Positions 58,411 to 64,000 of a stretch of 64,000 nt of DNA are shown piece by piece. The DNA is from Candidatus Shapirobacteria bacterium. GTDB lineage: Bacteria > Patescibacteriota > Microgenomatia > UBA12405. The translations under genes were made by a program, and so were the position numbers. The first letter of the stretch is position 1, and the number at the start of each line of letters is the position of its first letter. The notes beneath the pieces are model-generated. The model ran no database searches. It was not told the DNA's origin and worked only from the letters and a program-made list of their open reading frames with translations. The DNA lies in the NCBI GenBank assembly GCA_003542615.1, contig DPKG01000014.1, positions 1 through 64,000 on the forward strand. The letters are read 5' to 3'.

Positions 58411-60207
58411 ATGAAAAGAATATTGGTGATGTTGGTAGCGATGGTATTTTTGGCAACGGCAAAAAATGTAAACGGGCAGAGCAGTACATATGTGATTGAG
58501 AGTTTTGAGAGCAGAATTGTTTTGAACCAGGATACGAGTCTATCGGTTGAAGAAAAAATTGAGGTAAATTTTTTGGTGGAATCACATGGAATTATTCGGG
58601 TAATCCCCTATTCTTATGTGGCAAAAGGGAAGACTTTGAACACGGAAGTGAAAATTTTGGGAGTAAAGGATGAGAATGGTAATCCGATAACTTATACGAC
58701 GCAAAATTTTAAACAAAGCAAAAAAATAAAAATCGGTGATGCTGATAAAACAATCAGAGGCGAAAAAAAATATGTAATTAAATATGAGGTAAGAGATGCG
58801 GTAATGGATTATGATCAGGGGCCGGAAATTTATTGGAATGTGGCGGGGGCGGAGTGGGATGCAGCTATAGAAAAGACATCGGCAGAAGTGATTTCAGAGT
58901 GGGCGGAGATTGTAAAAATAGATTGTTTTAGCGGAATTGTAGGGACAAGTGAAAAGGATTGTAATATGAGTCAGGAAAAAACTCAGGCTACGTTTTTGGC
59001 AAATAATAGTTTAGGCCAAGGGAGGGATTTGACGGTAGTAGTGGGATTAGATAAGACAAATAAACTGGTATTTCCAAGCTCGACCGAGCGAATAGTAAAA
59101 ACTATCTGGGATAATTGGGGTTATTTATTGGCAATAATGCCACTGCTGTTCATGATTTGGGCGTGGTTACGTTGGGGACGGGATAAAAGATTTAAGAGTG
59201 CTAATGTATTTTATAAACCCGAGGGAAAATCGGAAAGAAAGGTAGGATTGTTTGAAAGACCTCATTTGCCGATGGTGTATGGTCCAATAAATGGTTTAAG
59301 TCCGGTGGAGGTGGGAGTGATGGTAGATGAAAAACTAGATATTGAGGATGTGGTGGCGGAAATTGTGGAGATGGCAAGGCTTGGATATTTCAAAATTGAG
59401 AAAATTGAAAAGAAGGGATTTTTGGGGATAAAAAGTACGGATTATGAGCTGATCAGGTCAGAGAAAGGGTTGGGGGAATTAAGAGATTATCAAAAATTCT
59501 TGGTGGAGAAATTGTTTGGGGAGAAAAAGGAAGTGAAAATTTCGGAGTTGAAAAATAAATTTTATAAACATTTGGCAGATTTGAGAAGTAAAATTTTGGA
59601 TTATTTAACGATAACGCAAAAAGCGCTGACGGGAAATATTGATAAGGTCAGGGGGAAGTGGGTAGGAATTGGATTGATGGCGGGAGGATTGGCAGCGGTG
59701 GGGTTGGTGGCTAGCGGGACGACAGAGTTTAATCCCGGCCCGTTGATATTGTTGGGAGTATTGAGTGTGCCGGTGTTGATTTTGGCTTATTACATGCCGG
59801 CTAAGACGGCCTGGGGATATAGTTTACATAGACAGGCGGTAGGGTTGAGATGGTATTTGAAAAAAGGAAAGTGGCGGGAAGAAATTATGGAAAAGAATTT
59901 GTTTTTGGAGGAAATGCTGCCATTGGCAATTTCTTTGGGGGTGGTAGATAAATTGGCTAAAGATATGGCAGATATTGGTGTAGAACCGCCGAAATATTTT
60001 GGAAACACTACGGGTAGCGTATTTGCCCATGATTTGGGCTTGTTTTCGAGTTCAATGAAATCGGGAATTATTAGCGCGCCTTCGGGACAGTCGAGATCGG
60101 GAGGGTGGAGTTATACGGGGAGATCGAGTTGGTCGGGAGGGTCGGGATTTTCAGGAGGAGGGAGTAGCGGCGGAGGTTTTGGAGGCGGGGGCGGAGGAAG
60201 CTGGTAA
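58411..60207 (+). CDS. DUF2207 family membrane protein
   Basis: 598 residues: signal peptide ending NVNGQ, an outside beta domain (YVIESFESRIVLNQDTSLSV, VIPYSYVAKGK, VIKYEVRDAVMDYDQGPEIY), a TM helix near residue 235, a cytoplasmic winged-helix-like part, two more TM helices (about 432-475) and a C-terminal GGGSSGGGFGGGGGGSW tail. These are DUF2207 features. Function is unknown. ATG 58411 has TAAGAT 5 nt upstream and gives a proper signal peptide. Confidence 0.87.
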   Translation: MKRILVMLVAMVFLATAKNVNGQSSTYVIESFESRIVLNQDTSLSVEEKIEVNFLVESHGIIRVIPYSYVAKGKTLNTEVKILGVKDENGNPITYTTQNFKQSKKIKIGDADKTIRGEKKYVIKYEVRDAVMDYDQGPEIYWNVAGAEWDAAIEKTSAEVISEWAEIVKIDCFSGIVGTSEKDCNMSQEKTQATFLANNSLGQGRDLTVVVGLDKTNKLVFPSSTERIVKTIWDNWGYLLAIMPLLFMIWAWLRWGRDKRFKSANVFYKPEGKSERKVGLFERPHLPMVYGPINGLSPVEVGVMVDEKLDIEDVVAEIVEMARLGYFKIEKIEKKGFLGIKSTDYELIRSEKGLGELRDYQKFLVEKLFGEKKEVKISELKNKFYKHLADLRSKILDYLTITQKALTGNIDKVRGKWVGIGLMAGGLAAVGLVASGTTEFNPGPLILLGVLSVPVLILAYYMPAKTAWGYSLHRQAVGLRWYLKKGKWREEIMEKNLFLEEMLPLAISLGVVDKLAKDMADIGVEPPKYFGNTTGSVFAHDLGLFSSSMKSGIISAPSGQSRSGGWSYTGRSSWSGGSGFSGGGSSGGGFGGGGGGSW

Positions 60208-60273
60208 AAAACATTTTCTGTTTTCTTACATAATTGTGACTATTCAGAGGCAAAAAATGATATAATATATGGT

Positions 60274-60480
60274 ATGACTAGTATGAGTCCAGAGTTAAAA
60301 TTGGCATTACGCTATGACAGGGAAAACCCAGTTGGAGTGGAAGTGGTACACGATGAGGAAGCTAATAAGTCGATTGGATTTATTGGAGTTAGGTCCGATA
60401 AAAAGATAAAAGATCAGTCTGCAGAACTATTTGTAGTAAGGGCTGGAAAGGTTCAAATTAAAGAGATAAGACTTCCCTAG
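60274..60480 (+). CDS. Small hypothetical protein
   Basis: 68 residues, soluble, with the segment KSIGFIGVRSDKKIKDQSAE. No family recognised. TATAAT lies 7 nt before the ATG, the best support that it is a real gene. Confidence 0.5.
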   Translation: MTSMSPELKLALRYDRENPVGVEVVHDEEANKSIGFIGVRSDKKIKDQSAELFVVRAGKVQIKEIRLP

Positions 60481-60483
60481 ATT

Positions 60484-61050
60484 TTATTCCCGGCAACAAT
60501 CTAGAATTTTACCGATGACACCGCTTATTTTGCCCATGAAATCAGATTTTTCGTAGGAGATGGGGGTTTCCAAATCCCTCTCGGCTTCGCCGGAACTCAA
60601 TCCCTCTAAATCTCCCTTTGACAATGGAGACTTGAGCATGCCGAGATTGAGAGCCCAGAAAAGATTGTAAAGATCGTAAGATTTTTTGAAAAAATTGTAA
60701 GCCAGTTTGTCGTCGCCTTTGGTTTGGGCTTTGGTACCGACTTCCATAAGACGCATGGAGGCGGCGAGAAGATGTTTGGAGGTACACCAGACTTCACCTT
60801 CGTAATCTTTGATAATCATTTTTAATAATTCCTTTCTCATTTCCCGGGCTTGGTGGAGGAGACTAAAATATTTAGTCTTTCCGGTTTTGTTGCCGGTAAA
60901 AAAGAGGTGTTCTTCGATGGAAATTAAATTCATGATGGCAATGGAAAGATCTTCGTCACTGGAGAGGTCGAGAAGGTTGCCTTTTTCGGCGGACTTGATT
61001 TTGTCCATAAATTTTTGGAGATCGATTTCAGGTTTTATTTTTTTGGCCAT
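60484..61050 (-). CDS. Conserved helical protein with an inserted repeat-encoded segment
   Basis: 188 residues, mostly helical (IAIMNLISIEEHLFFTGNKT, FSLLHQAREMRKELLKMIIK, WCTSKHLLAASMRLMEVGTK). Residues about 140-163 read SPLSKGDLEGLSSGEAERDL, which is what a palindromic dispersed repeat encodes when it is inserted in frame; the rest of the protein is ordinary. The same build without insert is familiar from CPR genomes. Function unknown. It is downstream of the CPVC membrane protein gene by 2 bp. Confidence 0.6.
   Translation of the reverse strand: MAKKIKPEIDLQKFMDKIKSAEKGNLLDLSSDEDLSIAIMNLISIEEHLFFTGNKTGKTKYFSLLHQAREMRKELLKMIIKDYEGEVWCTSKHLLAASMRLMEVGTKAQTKGDDKLAYNFFKKSYDLYNLFWALNLGMLKSPLSKGDLEGLSSGEAERDLETPISYEKSDFMGKISGVIGKILDCCRE
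60563..60633. repeat. Palindromic repeat inside a coding gene
   Basis: The stretch contains two inverted repeats: CGGC-TTC-GCCG (60582-60592) and TCTCCCTTTGACAATGGAGA (60611-60630, imperfect). It resembles dispersed repetitive palindromes that insert into genes in frame. Confidence 0.5.
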
Positions 61051-61052
61051 TT

Positions 61053-61580
61053 TTATAAATTAAAAGAAAATTTAAAAATTAAGGTAATTAATAATACCAT
61101 ACCTACAGGAAAAACTACCTTGGAATAGGGAAAAAGAGCTTTGTTACCGTTTTTGGTTTTGAAGTAAGAATAAAGATAGTTACCGGCAAACATGGTCAAA
61201 AGACCGATGGTTTGGCCTAGAAATATTTTATCGAAGCCTAATAATTTATTGGTAGAGACACCTAATTGATTGGTAAATTGGAAATAGAGAATGGTGGTGA
61301 GGTAAAGAAGAATTGAAAGAATCCAGGGATTGGCGAATATTTGTAGAATTTTATTCCGGCGGACACCGGAATTAATTTTTGGGGCAAGGTAAAAGGCAAT
61401 AGCGGTATTGAGGGCGGAGATCCAGATAGAAACTAAAAGATCATCGATACCAAGTCTTTGGGCCAGGAACATTCCCCCACCGACAGTGACGATACAAACG
61501 GGACATTGAGCAGCTACGGGAGCAGTAGAAACAAATAAAAGGAAAGCAGAAATAAGAATAAAAAAGACGACAATAATCAT
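61053..61580 (-). CDS. CPR-type membrane protein with CPVC motif
   Basis: 175 residues with five or six hydrophobic segments. The start is signal-like and ends APVAAQCPVCIVTVGGGMFL, placing a CxxC pair at the outer face, followed by AQRLGIDDLLVSIWISALNT. I know this CPVC...IDDLLVSIWI pattern only from uncharacterised Patescibacteria proteins; redox or metal binding by CxxC is possible. CAAAAT lies 5 nt before the start codon. Confidence 0.65.
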   Translation of the reverse strand: MIIVVFFILISAFLLFVSTAPVAAQCPVCIVTVGGGMFLAQRLGIDDLLVSIWISALNTAIAFYLAPKINSGVRRNKILQIFANPWILSILLYLTTILYFQFTNQLGVSTNKLLGFDKIFLGQTIGLLTMFAGNYLYSYFKTKNGNKALFPYSKVVFPVGMVLLITLIFKFSFNL

Positions 61581-61694
61581 AAGATATTTTGAACTATTAG
61601 TCTAATACTACGAGTGTAGTAAGGTAAGGGGGGTGTGTCAAGAGTTAGTTTTGATAGATTGACTAATAATTTTGATTGTGGTCAGATAAGGTAA

Positions 61695-61988
61695 TTGAAT
61701 TATGTAAAAGGAAGGGTGCTATCAAAAGAAGCTGAAGAATACAAAGTAACACTTAGCGACTTAAAAAAAAGACAAATTGAATTAGGATTGGAAAAAAAAC
61801 CACCAATGGAAGTAATACAAATCGGAAACGGAATGGGAAGGGAGGGAAAACCTGAGGGGGCATTTTTGCCGGTATATCGAAAAGAAGAATGTGGAGAAAG
61901 TGGGGAAAGGATGGCCAAAACATTGTTTAACTTGGATTCGTTGTTGGGATTTGTTCCGGAAAGATTTAGTAAAAGAATGAGAAGATAG
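61695..61988 (+). CDS. Hypothetical protein
   Basis: 97 residues from TTG 61695, soluble and charged, ending PERFSKRMRR. No family recognised. TCAGAT lies 7 nt before the TTG, consistent with a leaderless start, but both the start and the gene are uncertain. Confidence 0.4.
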   Translation: MNYVKGRVLSKEAEEYKVTLSDLKKRQIELGLEKKPPMEVIQIGNGMGREGKPEGAFLPVYRKEECGESGERMAKTLFNLDSLLGFVPERFSKRMRR

Positions 61989-61999
61989 GTGGAATTTGG

Positions 62000-62518
62000 C
62001 TATTTTTGGGGAAATTTGAGGGTGGAAAGAATTTGACGAAATTGCCTGGACCAGACGGGGTCGTAGTTTGGACCGTGGTGGACGATGATATAAATACAAT
62101 TTTTTAAGTAAGGGATTTGGACACCATCGGCGGTCTCCCCTTCCAGGGAATGGTGATAAAGCAGACCTTTTTGACCATCAACGGGGATACTTTCAATTTT
62201 GGAAAGAGAAGAGGAAGAGGTGAGATCGCCACATTGGCCGTTTATCCGGTAAATTGAATAACTTATGCCGCTAAGGACAATACGTTTTGAATTGGTTTCT
62301 TTGACTAAGTAATCGGGAGATTTGAAGGTGTCGACCTGATCATTTTCGTAGGGATTGAAGGGGAGAAATTCAAAATCCAGAGGGTATTGAAGGGAAAAGT
62401 TTAATTCCGGATTGACGTAGGTTTGCCAATTTAAAGGGGTCGGTTTGGGGGTGGGGTCATTAAAAATAAGGTAGGTAAAGACAATGATTAGGGCAGAGGC
62501 GGCAATAATGAATTTCAC
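62000..62518 (-). CDS. Exported or anchored hypothetical protein
   Basis: 172 residues: N-terminal TM helix (FIIAASALIIVFTYLIF), a Pro-rich linker and a PsbP-like beta domain with YVNPELNFSLQYPLDFEFLP, a start typical of small extracytoplasmic domains in CPR genomes. Two cysteines (GQCGDL and KNCIYI) could pair. Function unknown. Confidence 0.6.
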   Translation of the reverse strand: MKFIIAASALIIVFTYLIFNDPTPKPTPLNWQTYVNPELNFSLQYPLDFEFLPFNPYENDQVDTFKSPDYLVKETNSKRIVLSGISYSIYRINGQCGDLTSSSSLSKIESIPVDGQKGLLYHHSLEGETADGVQIPYLKNCIYIIVHHGPNYDPVWSRQFRQILSTLKFPQK

Positions 62519-62574
62519 AGTTAATGATGGCAGAAAGGCAGAAGTTTGGCAATATAAAGGGTGGAGGTGGTGAT

Positions 62575-63273
62575 TTAAAAACCGGGGATTTTGATTTTGA
62601 TGGTGGGGATTTTGAACATGATGAGGGTGGGAGTCGGAGTGGGAGTGGAAGTGGGCATTTTGATGATCAGATTCGGATTAATTTGAAAGACGGAAGGATT
62701 GACAAGAGAGGTGGGTTTGGGGGTGGGAGTCGGAGGGGAGGCGGTGGGATTCTGGGTGGGAGAGGCGGTGTCGTACCAGTCGTGAGGGAGAATGTCGTCT
62801 TGAACGGAGTTGGCGGTGACCAGGACCGGGATTTTGGCGTGGGAAGGACAGGAATATTGCAGACCGCAGGTGACGAATTCAGTGTAATAGGCTTTTTGAT
62901 CGTCAAGATAGGAATAAACATAGTATTCCCCGGGGTCGAGTTCCATTTGATAGCCGACACCGTTTTTAAATTTTTGGTCTTTAATTTGAGGAGTACAAAC
63001 GACATTTTGAAGATCGCTAATTTTTTGGGCACAGACTCCAAGGCCAGGGGGGATAAATGAAGAAGGGTAAATAAGATAGCCGCTGATGGTACCCTGATCG
63101 GAGGCGGAAGTTGGAGATATATTGGAAGGTGTGGGGGTAACTGAGGTAGAGTTGGAGTTGTCTGAAGGAGGTTTTTTGAGTTTGATAGCAATAAGAGTGC
63201 CGGCGGAGAGAAAAAGAAAAGTTATGAGTAGGATCAGGGGAAGGGTGATGCCTTTTTGAAAAAAAGGTTTCAT
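62575..63273 (-). CDS. Anchored surface protein with Thr/Pro-rich repeats
   Basis: 232 residues: N-terminal TM helix after FFQKG (ITLPLILLITFLFLSAGTLI, pilin-like but without the prepilin E5), a Ser/Thr-rich linker, a beta domain with four cysteines (GVCAQKI, VVCTPQI, VTCGLQYSC) and long PTPTP and SPPTPTPK stretches. It probably sits outside the membrane. The strongly Pro/Thr-rich parts follow from the C-rich coding strand of minus-strand genes here. Confidence 0.55.
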   Translation of the reverse strand: MKPFFQKGITLPLILLITFLFLSAGTLIAIKLKKPPSDNSNSTSVTPTPSNISPTSASDQGTISGYLIYPSSFIPPGLGVCAQKISDLQNVVCTPQIKDQKFKNGVGYQMELDPGEYYVYSYLDDQKAYYTEFVTCGLQYSCPSHAKIPVLVTANSVQDDILPHDWYDTASPTQNPTASPPTPTPKPTSLVNPSVFQINPNLIIKMPTSTPTPTPTLIMFKIPTIKIKIPGF

Positions 63274-63314
63274 TACTGTATTAAATCACTTTTTGAAAAG
63301 AAATACCAGGAAAA

Positions 63315-63728
63315 TTATTTTAGAGTTTTAAACTCTTCATAATATTGAGCAACGATTTTTTTCCATTTGATAGTTTCGTTTGGCGGTCCGATGTTGTTTT
63401 TTGAATAAACTAAAAGAATTTTTACTATTTTATTGACAGTATCTACGGCGGCAATAATACGATTACCTGAAGATTTTGGGGAAGTATGAGTACCAGCCAC
63501 CGCAAAATCTAGTTTAACTATGATGTATTGCCCACAAGGACAAATAATGTCTAATTTTGAATCAGTCGGTTTATTGTTTGGGGCATAGTTGTCACATCTT
63601 TCAAATATTGACTTGACTGCAGAAATTGTAATATCCCACTGTTTACCTTTATATTTCTTAATAAAACCTTTTATATAATGCCTCTGTGCAAAATCCTCGA
63701 TTAAAACGACATATCCATCAGTAGACAT
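63315..63728 (-). CDS. Putative toxin of a Panacea-type toxin-antitoxin pair
   Basis: 137 residues. The C-terminal part NRIIAAVDTVNKIVKILLVY and NIGPPNETIKWKKIVAQYY is like the end of RelE/ParE-fold toxins, where a basic residue precedes a beta hairpin and a final helix. It overlaps the upstream antitoxin-like gene by 11 nt, the usual toxin-antitoxin coupling. Toxin class is uncertain. Confidence 0.55.
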   Translation of the reverse strand: MSTDGYVVLIEDFAQRHYIKGFIKKYKGKQWDITISAVKSIFERCDNYAPNNKPTDSKLDIICPCGQYIIVKLDFAVAGTHTSPKSSGNRIIAAVDTVNKIVKILLVYSKNNIGPPNETIKWKKIVAQYYEEFKTLK

Positions 63729-64000
63729 ATTCCGGATCTTGCTGAGTAATCAATTCGTAGGGAATTACCTCACCATCACGGCAAATTTTGTAGGGTAGTT
63801 GCTCGTGGGTAAATTTGACAATCTCTTCAGTTCTCTTGCCCTGCCATTTTTGGGAAATGTTTTTGATTAATTTTTTTTCTTCAGTTTTTAATAGATTCGG
63901 TTTTAACATTTGCCCAGCCCGGGACAAACTAATCATTTGACTACCGTCTTTTTTAATTTCCAAATTGAGAACTCCTTCATTGATAAGCTCCTCTACCTTG
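63718..64000 (-). CDS. Panacea-domain (DUF4065/SocA-like) antitoxin, C-terminal part
   Basis: About 94 C-terminal residues; the frame stays open to the window edge, so the gene is incomplete here. LSRAGQMLKPNLLKTEEKKL, IKNISQKWQGKRTEEIVKFT, HEQLPYKICRDGEVIPYELI matches the end of the Panacea domain (helix pattern, then THE-PY). This domain neutralises many different toxins. The partner overlaps downstream. Confidence 0.65.
   Translation of the reverse strand, partial: KVEELINEGVLNLEIKKDGSQMISLSRAGQMLKPNLLKTEEKKLIKNISQKWQGKRTEEIVKFTHEQLPYKICRDGEVIPYELITQQDPEYVY

Noticed and set aside
62524..63060. Long + strand frame with Gly-rich translation
   Set aside because: It is the antisense of the anchored Thr/Pro-rich protein, which has a TM helix, cysteine pattern and better start; the Gly runs mirror Pro codons.

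Overview
The window looks like a chromosomal segment of a low-GC bacterium with a reduced, streamlined genome, most likely Candidate Phyla Radiation (Patescibacteria, Microgenomates-like). This rests on the mix of ordinary housekeeping genes (groES-groEL, eno, clpB, pepF, gpm) with many small membrane or secreted families that I know mainly from such genomes: the two-TM protein at 16112, the Gly/Gln-rich secreted protein at 46224, the CPVC membrane protein at 61053 and the polymer-forming protein at 51464. Outside the islands the + strand is visibly richer in G than C whichever strand is coding, which fits a single replichore.

Layout. 1-3.8 kb: groEL (cut by the window edge), groES with a CIRCE-like operator, an FkbM methyltransferase, enolase and phosphoglycerate mutase. 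3.9-13.6 kb: an AT-rich island that starts at tRNA-Ser(GCT) and ends at a 38-bp element. Its first part is a tightly overlapping operon (QueF-like, YhhQ, QueC, O-carbamoyltransferase, GT2, SHMT-like, P-loop kinase, broken APH-like gene). The operon is preceded by two tandem copies of a small structured RNA motif and an intrinsic terminator, a riboswitch-like layout. The island also holds an rRNA methyltransferase and a bpsA-speD-like polyamine pair. 13.6-27.4 kb: hydrolases, three more tRNA loci, two single-gene insertions placed directly behind tRNA-Ser genes and closed by the same 38-bp element, a ferric-reductase-like protein, clpB with a second CIRCE-like operator, NUDIX, UDG-family, VIT and YibE/F genes.

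27.4-42.6 kb is one long minus-strand region. It holds a 930-residue surface protein with two SH3b domains, a Tat operon with tatC and five tatA-like genes, about 7 kb of phage-structure-like proteins (two of them large paralogues), a YkgJ-type protein, a Cache-domain sensor, a membrane protein with an internal Tat signal and an SH3b protein. It may be a phage-derived or surface-structure module linked to Tat export. No terminase, portal or capsid gene is present.

42.6-64 kb: a glycoside-hydrolase-like protein, alpha/beta hydrolase, HAD hydrolase, ECF sigma/anti-sigma pair, queH, a diguanylate cyclase, DUF4342, a Dda-like helicase, a polymer-forming membrane protein, a GT-C/deacetylase-like fusion, a SpoU methylase, oligoendopeptidase F, a DUF2207 protein, small exported proteins and, at the edge, a Panacea-type antitoxin with a putative toxin.

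Two themes run through the window. First, about 28 genes have a -10-like hexamer only 5-7 nt before the start codon, which predicts widespread leaderless transcription; internal operon genes use overlaps or Shine-Dalgarno sites. Second, tRNA-Ser genes act as landing sites for cargo closed by a shared 38-bp repeat, with no integrase in sight.
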